Below, one piece after another: positions 34,174 to 42,317 of a stretch of DNA of 64,000 nucleotides. The DNA lies in the NCBI RefSeq assembly GCF_018397995.1, contig NZ_BBQH01000078.1:89975-153974 (forward strand), in the 5' to 3' direction. The position numbers and the translations under genes are program-made. This stretch comes from Rhizomonospora bruguierae (lineage in GTDB: Bacteria; Actinomycetota; Actinomycetes; Mycobacteriales; Micromonosporaceae). How positions within the stretch are numbered: the stretch's first letter is position 1; each line of letters starts with the position of its first letter. Below the pieces are notes generated by a model. That model was not told the DNA's origin. It did not search any database and worked only from the letters and a program-made list of their open reading frames with translations.

Positions 34174-35250
34174 ATGCGCGGAGCCGTCTTCGTGGGTGTG
34201 GACCGTGACCTGGAGCTGACCGACGTCGAGCCGGTCGGGCCGGGACCGTCTGATGTGGTCGTTGCGATTGGCGCGAGCGGGGTGTGCCACAGCGACCTGT
34301 CGGTGGTGACCGGGGCCCGCCCGTTCCCGGCGCCCGCGCTGCTCGGGCACGAGGCGGCCGGGACGGTGGTGGAGGTGGGCGCCGACGTGCGGCTGGTCCG
34401 GGTCGGCGACCGGGTCGTCACCGGCTTCATCCCGTCCTGCGGGCGGTGTTTCTGGTGCCTGCGCGGCGAGTCGAACCTGTGCCAGCTCGCGGCCGACGTG
34501 GCCACCGTGCCCCGGGCGACCCTGCCCGACGGCCGCACCGCCACCGCCTTCCTCGGGCTCGGCACCTTCGCCGAACGGATCACCGTCCACGAGGCGTCGC
34601 TGGTGCCGGTGCGGTCCGACCTGCCCGATGACCAGCTCGCCCTGCTCGGCTGCGGCGTCACCACCGGGATCTGCGCGGTCCTGCGCACCGCCCGCGTCGA
34701 GCCGGGGGACACGGTCGCGGTGCTGGGGTGCGGTGGCGTCGGGCAGGCCGTCGTGCAGGGCGCCAAGCTGGCCGGGGCCGCGCGCATCGTGGCCGTCGAC
34801 CCGGTCGGCTGGAAGCGGGACATCGCGCTCTCGCTCGGCGCCACCGACGCGGTGGATCCGACCACGACGGACGTCCGCGAGGCGGTGCTCGCCGGCACCG
34901 GCGGACGCGGCGTGGACCACGCGTTCGAGGCGACCGGCCTGCCCGCTGTCACGCGGCAGGCGCTGACCGTCGCCCGCCGCGGCGGCGCGGTGATCATGCT
35001 CGGCATGCCCGCCTTCGACGCGGTGCTGGAGATCCCGGCGCTGCCCCTGTTCGCCGAGGGCAAGCGCGTCGTCGCCGGCAAGTACGGGGACGCGCAGGTG
35101 CGCCGCGACGTGCAGCGGCTGATCGAGCTGGCCGAGGCCGGCCGGATCGACCTCGCCTCGATGGTCACCCGGCGGGTCGGGCTGGCCGACGTCAACGAGG
35201 CCCTGCGGGCCATGACCGGGGGCGAGGTGATCCGCAGTGTCATCGTCTGA
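34174..35250 (+). CDS. Zinc-dependent alcohol dehydrogenase (MDR family)
   Basis: 358 residues with GGGAGGAGG before the ATG. The catalytic zinc region reads GVCHSDLSVVTG and GHEAAGTVVEVG, the structural zinc cysteines lie in CGRCFWCLRGESNLC, and the NAD fold has GCGGVGQAVVQGA. It most resembles the long-chain branch that includes mycothiol-dependent formaldehyde dehydrogenases and aryl/alkyl alcohol dehydrogenases. In this sugar-oxidation operon it may oxidise a sugar acid or lactaldehyde-level product. The reaction is not settled by sequence. It overlaps the next gene by 14 bases. Confidence 0.85.
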   Translation: MRGAVFVGVDRDLELTDVEPVGPGPSDVVVAIGASGVCHSDLSVVTGARPFPAPALLGHEAAGTVVEVGADVRLVRVGDRVVTGFIPSCGRCFWCLRGESNLCQLAADVATVPRATLPDGRTATAFLGLGTFAERITVHEASLVPVRSDLPDDQLALLGCGVTTGICAVLRTARVEPGDTVAVLGCGGVGQAVVQGAKLAGAARIVAVDPVGWKRDIALSLGATDAVDPTTTDVREAVLAGTGGRGVDHAFEATGLPAVTRQALTVARRGGAVIMLGMPAFDAVLEIPALPLFAEGKRVVAGKYGDAQVRRDVQRLIELAEAGRIDLASMVTRRVGLADVNEALRAMTGGEVIRSVIV

Positions 35251-36265
35251 GTCGACCGCCGGGCGGCTGGCGCTCCCGCCGTTCGGGCTCGGCACCGCCT
35301 CCCTGGGCGGCATGTTCGACCCGGTCTCCGCGGAGCAGGCGCAGGCCGTGCTGCGGGGCGCGTTGGAGCGGGGCATCCGCTACTTCGACACCGCGCCGAT
35401 GTACGGGCTCTCGACCGCCGAGCGGCGGCTGGGCGCCTTCCTCGACCACGCCCGCGGCACCGACGGGCTGCTGGTCAGCACCAAGGCCGGCCGGCTGATG
35501 CGGCCGCGCCGCTGGCCGGGCACGCCCGAGGTGCCCGACGGCTTCGGCTGGCGCAACGCCGGCGAGTTCGTCCAGGTCTACGACTACAGCTACGAGGGCA
35601 TCCTGCGATCGGTGGAGGACAGCCTGCACCGCCTCGGGGCGGCCACCGTCGACGCGGTCTTCGTGCACGACATCGGCCGGGACACGCACGGCGACCGCAA
35701 TGACGGGTACCTGGCGCAGCTGCGGTCCGGCGGGTACCGGGCGCTCGCCGAACTCAAGCGGGCCGGCGTGGTCCGCGCGGTCGGCGTGGGCGTCAACGAG
35801 ATCGCGGCGCTGGCCGACTGCCTGGCCGACACCGACCTGGACTGCTGCCTGCTCGCGAACCGGTTCACGCTGCTGAGCCAGCCCGCGTCCGCGGAGGTGT
35901 TCGCCGAGTGCGCCCGCCGTGGCGTCCAGCTCATCGCCGGCGGCGTCTACAACTCCGGCGTGCTGGCCGGCGGCGACCACTACCTCTATGGGCGGGTGCC
36001 GGCGGACGTGCGGGACCGGGTCGGGCAGCTGCGGGAGGTGTGCGACCGGCTCGGCGTCCCGCTCCGGGCGGCCGCGATGCAGTTCGTCACCGGCAGCGGG
36101 TACTTCGCGTGCGTCATGCTCGGCGCCCGCGACCTGGCCGAGCTGGACGACTCGCTGGCGATGGCGAAGCTGCCGCTGCCCGGCGAGCTGTGGGACGAGC
36201 TGGCCCGCCGGGGCCTGGTGGACGAGCGCTGGGTCGCCGCCCGGCGGGAGGGGCGGGACGCATGA
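35237..36265 (+). CDS. Aldo/keto reductase, L-fucose (D-threo-aldose) dehydrogenase type
   Basis: 342 residues from a GTG inside the end of the upstream gene. The AKR tetrad is visible: Asp and Tyr in FDTAPMYG, Lys in STKAGR and His in VFVHDIGRD. Features GLGTASLGG, LLANRFTLL and QLIAGGVYNSGVLAGG resemble bacterial L-fucose/D-threo-aldose 1-dehydrogenases, which make the lactone. The next genes (amidohydrolase lactonase, UxaA-type dehydratase) are exactly the following steps of non-phosphorylative fucose or D-arabinose oxidation. The name of the sugar is inferred. Confidence 0.78.
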   Translation: MSSSESTAGRLALPPFGLGTASLGGMFDPVSAEQAQAVLRGALERGIRYFDTAPMYGLSTAERRLGAFLDHARGTDGLLVSTKAGRLMRPRRWPGTPEVPDGFGWRNAGEFVQVYDYSYEGILRSVEDSLHRLGAATVDAVFVHDIGRDTHGDRNDGYLAQLRSGGYRALAELKRAGVVRAVGVGVNEIAALADCLADTDLDCCLLANRFTLLSQPASAEVFAECARRGVQLIAGGVYNSGVLAGGDHYLYGRVPADVRDRVGQLREVCDRLGVPLRAAAMQFVTGSGYFACVMLGARDLAELDDSLAMAKLPLPGELWDELARRGLVDERWVAARREGRDA

Positions 36266-37149
36266 TCGACGCGCACTTTCACGTGTGGCAGGTCGCCCGC
36301 GGGGACTACGACTGGCTCGCCGGCGAGGCGGCCTCGCTGCGGCGCACCTTCTCGGTGGACGACTGGGTGGCGGCCACCGCGCCGACGCCGGTCCGCGCGG
36401 GCGTCCTGGTGCAGGCCACGCCGACCGACGCCGAGACCGAGTTCGTGCTGTCGGTGGCGCGCGCGCACCCCGACCTGGTGGCCGGTGTGGTCGGCTGGGC
36501 GGACCTCGCCGCCGGCGACGCGGCGGAGCGGGTCGAGCGGCTCGCCGGGGAGCCCGGTGTCGTCGGGCTGCGCCCCTGGCTTCAGGCGATCCCCGACCCG
36601 GACTGGATCCTCGCTCCCGCGGTCGGGCGCGGGCTGCGCGCGATCGAGTCCGCCGACCTGGTCTACGAGGCGCTGGTGCGGCCCGTGCACCTGAGCCGGC
36701 TGGTGGAGGTCGTCCGGCGGCACCCCGGGCTGCGGATCGTGGTCGACCACGCCGCGAAGCCCGACATCGCCGCGGACGCCTTCGCACCGTGGGCGTCGGA
36801 CCTGCGCCGGCTGGCCGAGGCGCCGACCGTGGTGTGCAAGCTGTCGGGGCTGCTGACCGAGGCGGGTACCCGCACCGACGCCGCCGCGCTGCGACCGTAC
36901 GTGGAGACCGTGCTGGAGGCGTTCGGCCCGCGGCGGGTGCTGTGGGGTAGCGACTGGCCGGTGGTGACCACGGTGGCGGACTACCCGGCCTGGCTGGCCA
37001 TGGCCCGTTCCCTCGTACCACCGGAGCACCACGAGGCCGTCTTCACCACCAGCGCCCGCCGGGCGTACCGGCTGGCCACCCAGGCGGTAGCGGAGCAGAG
37101 CGCGGTGCCGGACGGTCCCGCGGCCGCCGGACCGGAGGTCGGACAATGA
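36262..37149 (+). CDS. Amidohydrolase-2 family sugar lactonase (fuconolactonase type)
   Basis: 295 residues from an ATGA overlap. The family start MIDAHFHVWQ, the middle VDHAAKPDI and the late GSDWPVV supply the His and Asp residues of the metal site. Homologues next to aldose dehydrogenases hydrolyse L-fucono-, L-rhamnono- or galactarolactones. The gene lies between the aldo/keto reductase and the acid dehydratase, both overlapping it, which strongly supports lactonase over the decarboxylase alternatives of the same superfamily. Confidence 0.78.
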   Translation: MIDAHFHVWQVARGDYDWLAGEAASLRRTFSVDDWVAATAPTPVRAGVLVQATPTDAETEFVLSVARAHPDLVAGVVGWADLAAGDAAERVERLAGEPGVVGLRPWLQAIPDPDWILAPAVGRGLRAIESADLVYEALVRPVHLSRLVEVVRRHPGLRIVVDHAAKPDIAADAFAPWASDLRRLAEAPTVVCKLSGLLTEAGTRTDAAALRPYVETVLEAFGPRRVLWGSDWPVVTTVADYPAWLAMARSLVPPEHHEAVFTTSARRAYRLATQAVAEQSAVPDGPAAAGPEVGQ

Positions 37150-38744
37150 CGAAGAATCCCCAGCCGGCCAGCAACGAACAGCCGGCCACGGCGGCCGTGC
37201 CGTTGGCGCTGGCCCGGTCCCGCCGCACCACGATCCGGCTGCACCCGGCGGACGACGTCGTCGTCGCCTGCTACGGCCTGACTGCGGGCGACCGGCTGGA
37301 CGGCGAGGGTGTGACCGTCGTGGACCCGATCCCGTCCGGCCACAAGGTCGCCACCCGCGCCATCGCGGCCGGGGAGCGCGTGCTGCGGTACGGCCAGATC
37401 ATCGGCGTCGCCACCCGGGACATCGCGCCCGGGGCCCACGTGCACGTGCACAACCTCGACATGGTGGAGTTCGAGCGCGAGTTCGCGCCGGCCGTCGATG
37501 CCCGGCCGACCGAGTACGTGCCGCAGCCGGCGACCTTCCTCGGCATCCGGCGGGCCGACGGGCGGGCCGCGACCCGCAACTACATCGGCATCCTCAGCAG
37601 CGTGAACTGCTCGGCGACGGTGGTCCAGGCGATCGCCGAACACTTCCGCCGGGACATCCACCCGGAGGCGCTCGCCGACTTCCCGAACATCGACGGCGTC
37701 GTGCCGATCACGCACGGGGTCGGCTGCGCCGTCGACCCGCGGGGCGTCGGCCTGCGGGTTCTCCAGCGCACGCTGCGCGGGTACGCCCAGCACCCGAACT
37801 TCGGCGCGGTGGTGGCGATCGGGCTCGGCTGCGAGACCAACCAGCTCGAGGACCTCATGGAGGTCGATCTCAGCGCCGTCGACCGGCCGGTGGTCGGCTT
37901 CAACATGCAGGACGTCGGCGGCACGGCCAAGAGCATCCGCCGCGGCATCGAGCTCGTCACCGGGCTGCTGCCGGAGGTGAACGACGTGCGCCGGGTGCCG
38001 GTGCCGGCCGCCGAACTGATCGTCGGTCTCCAATGTGGAGGATCGGACGGCTACTCCGGCATCACGGCCAACCCGGCCCTGGGCGCCGCGGTCGACCGGT
38101 TGGTGCGGCACGGCGGCACCGCGATCCTCTCGGAGACCCCGGAGATCTACGGCGCCGAGCACCTGCTGGCCCGGCGCGCGCACACGCCGGCCGTGGCCGG
38201 CCGGCTGCTGGACCGCTTCGCGTGGTGGCAGGAGTACGCGCACCGGATGCAGGCCGAGCTCAACAACAATCCGTCCGCCGGCAACAAGGCCGGCGGCCTG
38301 ACCACCGTCCTGGAGAAGTCGCTCGGCGGCGTTTCGAAGGGCGGCAGCACCGACCTCATGGAGGTCTACGAGTACGCCGAGCGGGTGCGCGAGCACGGGC
38401 TGGTCTTCATGGACACGCCCGGCTTCGACCCCGTCTCGGCCACGGGCCAGGTCGCCGGGGGAGCGAACCTGATCTGTTTCACCACCGGCCGGGGCTCCGC
38501 CTACGGCTGCCAGCCGACGCCCTCCCTCAAGCTCGCCTCCAACAACGAGCTGTGGCTTCGGCAACGCGAAGACATCGATATCAACTGCGGCGACATCGTC
38601 AGCGGGTTCAGCACGGTCGACGAGGTGGGGGAGCGGATCTTTCAGCGGATGCTCTCCTGCGCCTCGGGCGAGAGATCGGTCAGCGAGCTGCTCGGCTACG
38701 GGCAGAACGAGTTCGTGCCGTGGCAACTGTCCGCGGTGATGTGA
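37146..38744 (+). CDS. UxaA-family (altronate/galactarate-type) sugar-acid dehydratase
   Basis: 532 residues, starting in an ATGA overlap. An N-terminal SAF domain (residues about 28-100, including AAGERVLRYGQIIG and IAPGAHVHVHNLD) is fused to the large UxaA dehydratase domain (RADGRAATRNYIGI, THGVGCA, GLGCETNQ, QCGGSDGYSGITANP, ETPEIYGAE). This is the single-chain form of altronate dehydratase, an iron-dependent enzyme making 2-keto-3-deoxy acids. After the dehydrogenase and lactonase in this operon it likely dehydrates fuconate, galactonate or arabinonate. Confidence 0.83.
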   Translation: MTKNPQPASNEQPATAAVPLALARSRRTTIRLHPADDVVVACYGLTAGDRLDGEGVTVVDPIPSGHKVATRAIAAGERVLRYGQIIGVATRDIAPGAHVHVHNLDMVEFEREFAPAVDARPTEYVPQPATFLGIRRADGRAATRNYIGILSSVNCSATVVQAIAEHFRRDIHPEALADFPNIDGVVPITHGVGCAVDPRGVGLRVLQRTLRGYAQHPNFGAVVAIGLGCETNQLEDLMEVDLSAVDRPVVGFNMQDVGGTAKSIRRGIELVTGLLPEVNDVRRVPVPAAELIVGLQCGGSDGYSGITANPALGAAVDRLVRHGGTAILSETPEIYGAEHLLARRAHTPAVAGRLLDRFAWWQEYAHRMQAELNNNPSAGNKAGGLTTVLEKSLGGVSKGGSTDLMEVYEYAERVREHGLVFMDTPGFDPVSATGQVAGGANLICFTTGRGSAYGCQPTPSLKLASNNELWLRQREDIDINCGDIVSGFSTVDEVGERIFQRMLSCASGERSVSELLGYGQNEFVPWQLSAVM

Positions 38745-38788
38745 ACGGCCACCTCGCCGACCACGAAAGGGACAAGGGAGTCGAGCAC

Positions 38789-40063
38789 ATGAAAGCCCAC
38801 CGTTTTCTAGCGGTCGCCGCGGCAGCGGCGATGGCGGTCACCCTCGCGGCATGCGGGACCTCCGGGCCCGGCAGCAGCGACGGCGGCCAGACCCTCAACC
38901 TGTGGTACCTGTCGGACAACCCGACAGTGCCGGACGCCGCCAAGCGGTTCGAGGCGGCGAACCCGGGGTGGAAGGTCAACCTGACCGACACCCCCAACGA
39001 CCAGTACAAGACGAAGCTGCGGGTCGGTCTCGGCACCGCGAACGGGCCGGACGTCTTCTTCAACTGGGGCGGCTCGGACCTGATCGAGTACAAGAAGTCC
39101 AACCTCATCGTCTCGGTCGACGACCTGATGGAGCAGAAGAAGCTCGCCGACGTGTTCGGCCCGGCGGTGCTGCAGCAGGGCCAGGTCGACGGCACCCAGT
39201 ACGCGCTGGCCACCGCGGTCGAGGCGTCGATGGTCTGGTACAACAAGGAGATCTTCGACAAGCTGGGCCTGTCCGCGCCCACCACCTGGGAGCAGTTCCT
39301 GGACGTCATCGCCAAGACGAAGGCGGGCGGCTACACCCCGATCGCGATGGCCAACGCCAGCCAGTGGCCGGGTAGCCAGTGGTGGTCGGAGCTGGTGGCG
39401 CTCTCCTGCGGCCCGGACTTCTGGGCCACGCTCGGTACCGCCGACCCGAAGATCCGGCTCGACGACCCGTGCGTGGTCGACGCGCACCAGAAGCTCGTCG
39501 ACCTGGTCAAGGCGGGCGCGTTCAACAAGGGCTTCAACGGTCTGGACTACGACAAGGGTGAGTCCCGGCAGCTGTTCTGGTCCGGCAAGGCCGCGATGAA
39601 CCACATGGGTAACTGGACGCTCACCTCCGCCAAGGAGGAGGCGCCCGAGATGATGTCCAAGATGGACTTCTTCACCGTGCCGGCGTGGTCCGGGGCCAAG
39701 GGCACCAGCGACATGATGACCGGTGGCCTGGCGCCGATGTACTCGGTGGCCGCCACGAGCAAGAGCCCGGACAAGGCCAAGGAACTGCTGTACTACCTGG
39801 TCAACGAGGACTCGGCCAAGGACATCACCAAGCTCGGCCGGGTGCCCGTCTACAAGGGGACCGAGATCACCGATCCGCTGGTGAAGAAGGTCTCGGACGC
39901 GATCACCGCCGCTCCCGCCCTGGCCCCGTGGCCGGACCACGTGCTGGAGCCGGAGTGGACCACGGAGATGCTCCAGGACACCCAGAGCCTGTTCGGCCTG
40001 AGCCTGAGCCCGCAGGAGGCGGCCGCCAAGATGCAGGCCAAGTACGAGCAGGTCCACAAGTAG
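38789..40063 (+). CDS. Sugar ABC transporter substrate-binding lipoprotein (family 1)
   Basis: 424 residues. The lipoprotein signal ends LAAC at Cys22. The mature part has the family 1 (MalE-like) pattern: LNLWYLSDNPTVPDAAKRFE, NGPDVFFNWGG, VWYNKEIFDKLGL-type segment and FWSGKAAMNHMGNW. It would bind a mono- or oligosaccharide outside the membrane and pass it to the two permeases encoded next. It is co-directional with the sugar-oxidation genes, 44 bases after the dehydratase. Confidence 0.9.
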   Translation: MKAHRFLAVAAAAAMAVTLAACGTSGPGSSDGGQTLNLWYLSDNPTVPDAAKRFEAANPGWKVNLTDTPNDQYKTKLRVGLGTANGPDVFFNWGGSDLIEYKKSNLIVSVDDLMEQKKLADVFGPAVLQQGQVDGTQYALATAVEASMVWYNKEIFDKLGLSAPTTWEQFLDVIAKTKAGGYTPIAMANASQWPGSQWWSELVALSCGPDFWATLGTADPKIRLDDPCVVDAHQKLVDLVKAGAFNKGFNGLDYDKGESRQLFWSGKAAMNHMGNWTLTSAKEEAPEMMSKMDFFTVPAWSGAKGTSDMMTGGLAPMYSVAATSKSPDKAKELLYYLVNEDSAKDITKLGRVPVYKGTEITDPLVKKVSDAITAAPALAPWPDHVLEPEWTTEMLQDTQSLFGLSLSPQEAAAKMQAKYEQVHK

Positions 40064-40096
40064 GCGCGGGCCCACGACGAGAGGACTCGGCACACC

Positions 40097-40987
40097 ATGA
40101 TTCGCAGTGAACGGTTGAAATGGGCGGCGTTCCTCGCGCCCGCGCTCGCGGTCTACGCCGTGTTCCTGATCTACCCGGTGGTGCAGTCGGGTGTCCTGAG
40201 CTTCTCGTCGTGGGCGGGCCCGGGTCGCCCGTCGATCCCGGTCGGCCTGGACAACTACCGTGAGCTGTTCGGGGACCCGATCTTCTGGCGGGCCCTGCGC
40301 AACACCGTGGTGCTGTTGGTGGTGAGCGTCTTCGTCCAGTTGCCGATCGGCCTGGGGCTGGCGCTCATCGTCACCAGCGCCCGGCGGGCGCGTCGGCTCT
40401 GGCGGGGCGTCTTCTTCATCCCGACGCTGATGTCGACGGTCGCCGTGGCCATCCTCTGGCGCTTCGTCTACAGCCCGGACTACGGCATCATCAACGGGTT
40501 CCTGCGCGGGGTCGGCCTGGAGGACCTCGCGCAGGGCTGGCTCGGCCAGACCAGCACCGCGCTGTTCGCGGTGATCGGGGCGAACGTCTGGCAGTGGGCG
40601 CCCTTCTACATGATCATCTATGTCGCCGCGCTCGTGGGCCTGGATCCGGAGGTCTACGAGGCGGCGGCCCTGGACGGCGCGGACGGCTGGCAGAAGTTCT
40701 GGCACATCACGCTGCCGTTGCTGCGCCCGGTGCTGTTCACCACGGCCATCCTGTCGCTCGCCGGATCCATCAAGGCGTTCGACCTGGTCTACATCATGAC
40801 CGACGGTGGCCCGAGCAACTCCACGGAACTGCTCGCCACCTACATGTTCCGCCAGGGCTTCACCAACTACCGGCTCGGCTACGCCAGCACCATCGCGATG
40901 GTCATGTTCCTCATCACGTTCGTGCTGACCGTCGTCGTGCTGCTCCGGTCGAACCGGCGCGAGGCCGTGGAGAAGGCGAGGGGTTGA
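40097..40987 (+). CDS. Sugar ABC transporter permease (MalF/UgpA type)
   Basis: 296 residues. About six membrane helices; the inner-membrane signature EVYEAAALDGADGWQKFWHIT (contact with the ATPase) is clear, as is the ending LRSNRREAVEKARG. It pairs with the following MalG-type permease, which starts two bases after its stop. There is no ATPase gene in the operon, so a shared multi-sugar ATPase of the MsiK type must serve it. Confidence 0.92.
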   Translation: MIRSERLKWAAFLAPALAVYAVFLIYPVVQSGVLSFSSWAGPGRPSIPVGLDNYRELFGDPIFWRALRNTVVLLVVSVFVQLPIGLGLALIVTSARRARRLWRGVFFIPTLMSTVAVAILWRFVYSPDYGIINGFLRGVGLEDLAQGWLGQTSTALFAVIGANVWQWAPFYMIIYVAALVGLDPEVYEAAALDGADGWQKFWHITLPLLRPVLFTTAILSLAGSIKAFDLVYIMTDGGPSNSTELLATYMFRQGFTNYRLGYASTIAMVMFLITFVLTVVVLLRSNRREAVEKARG

Positions 40988-40988
40988 G

Positions 40989-41882
40989 ATGACCAGCGCA
41001 GTGGTGGACCGCACCCCGACCGGCCGGCAGCCGGCGAACCGCGACGACCGTCCGCTCCGGGTCTCCCGGTGGCCCCGCGCCGCCCGGCTGGTGATCGCGA
41101 GCATCGCGGCGGTGCTGTCGCTGTTCCCGTTCGTCTTCATGCTGCTCGGCTCGCTGAAGACCCGCGGCGACTTCCTCGACCACCCGTTCGGGCTCCCGCG
41201 CGAGATCACCCTGGCCAACTTCACGGGCCTGTTCTCCGCCGACTTCGGCCGGTACTTCCTCAACAGCATCGTGATCGCCGCGGTGACCGTCACCGGCACG
41301 GTCGTCCTGGCGATCCTGGCGGCCTACCCGCTGTCGCGCTTCCGCACCCGGCTCAACACGCCGATGATGCTGCTGTTCCTCGCCGGGATCATGGTCCCGG
41401 TGCACGTCACCCTGATCCCGATCTACGTGCTGACCCAGCAGCTGACGATGTACGACTCGATCGCCGCGCTGTTCGGCCCGTTCATCGCGTTCAACCTGCC
41501 GATCGCCGTCTTCGTCCTGGCCAGCTTCTTCCGCCAGATTCCGGAGGCGCTGTTCGACGCGGCGAAGATCGACGGCGCGGGTCACTGGCGGATCCTGCGC
41601 AACGTGGTGGTGCCGGTCGCCGGGCCGGCGATCTCCACCGTGGCGATCATCACGTTCATCTTCGTGTGGAACGAGTTCGTGTTCGCCCTGGTCCTGCTCT
41701 CCTCGCAGGCCAACTACCCGTTGCCGCTCGGCCTCAACGCGTTCTACGGCCAGTTCAGCGTGAACATCCCGGGCATGATGGCGGCGCTGACGCTGGCCAC
41801 CATTCCGTCGATCCTGTTCTATCTAGTGGCCCAGGAGCGGGTCGTCTCGGGACTCGCGGCCGGGGCGCTGCGCGGCGAATAG
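40989..41882 (+). CDS. Sugar ABC transporter permease (MalG/UgpE type)
   Basis: 297 residues. The MalG-type features are visible: PFVFMLLGSLKTRGDF near the start, ALFDAAKIDGAGHWRILRNVVVP (ATPase-contact loop) and the conserved ending QERVVSGLAAGALRG. It forms the membrane channel with the preceding MalF-like protein. The mutarotase gene follows after 27 bases. Confidence 0.92.
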   Translation: MTSAVVDRTPTGRQPANRDDRPLRVSRWPRAARLVIASIAAVLSLFPFVFMLLGSLKTRGDFLDHPFGLPREITLANFTGLFSADFGRYFLNSIVIAAVTVTGTVVLAILAAYPLSRFRTRLNTPMMLLFLAGIMVPVHVTLIPIYVLTQQLTMYDSIAALFGPFIAFNLPIAVFVLASFFRQIPEALFDAAKIDGAGHWRILRNVVVPVAGPAISTVAIITFIFVWNEFVFALVLLSSQANYPLPLGLNAFYGQFSVNIPGMMAALTLATIPSILFYLVAQERVVSGLAAGALRGE

Positions 41883-41909
41883 CGCGACGACCCGCAACCA
41901 GGAGGTGTG

Positions 41910-42317
41910 GTGCTTCTCAACATCAACCCGCTGCTCACCGGCGAGCTGCTCAAGCGGCTCGACGAGATGGGGCATTCGGACTACGTGCTGATCGCCGACG
42001 CGAACTTCCCGGCGCACCGCCTCGACCCGCGGGCGGTGGAGTACCCGGGAACGACCGTGCCCCAGGTCGTCGCCGCGATCTGCGAGGTCCTGCCGCTGGA
42101 CGACGCGCTGGCGCCGGCGCTCATGGACAGCGGGCAGACGCCGGCGCCCGCCGTCCAGGCGGAGATCCTGGCGGCGGCCGGGCACCCGGCGCCGCCGCGG
42201 ATGGTGGACCGCTGGGCGTACTACGACCTGGCCGCCGGGGCGAGCGTCGTGGTGTCCACCGGCGAACTGCGGCTGTGGGCGAACATCATCCTCTACAAGG
42301 GACTGGTAACCCGGTGA
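41910..42317 (+). CDS. RbsD/FucU-family sugar mutarotase
   Basis: 135 residues from GTG 41910, following GGAGGT; GTG 41907 is equally possible. Family marks are LTGELLKRLDEMGHSDYVLIADANFPAH and LRLWANIILYKG with GAS(V)VVSTGE before it. FucU and RbsD interconvert sugar anomers so that the right form reaches the next enzyme. The strand LIADANFPA and C-terminal region look more FucU-like than RbsD-like, which supports fucose or a related sugar as the operon's substrate. It overlaps the GH3 gene (GTGA). Confidence 0.87.
   Translation: MLLNINPLLTGELLKRLDEMGHSDYVLIADANFPAHRLDPRAVEYPGTTVPQVVAAICEVLPLDDALAPALMDSGQTPAPAVQAEILAAAGHPAPPRMVDRWAYYDLAAGASVVVSTGELRLWANIILYKGLVTR

Noticed and set aside
32002..35376. 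A minus-strand open frame of over 1100 codons opposite the glycosidase and dehydrogenase genes
   Set aside because: Same shadow effect: no domain, no ribosome binding site, and the plus strand holds well-recognised genes.
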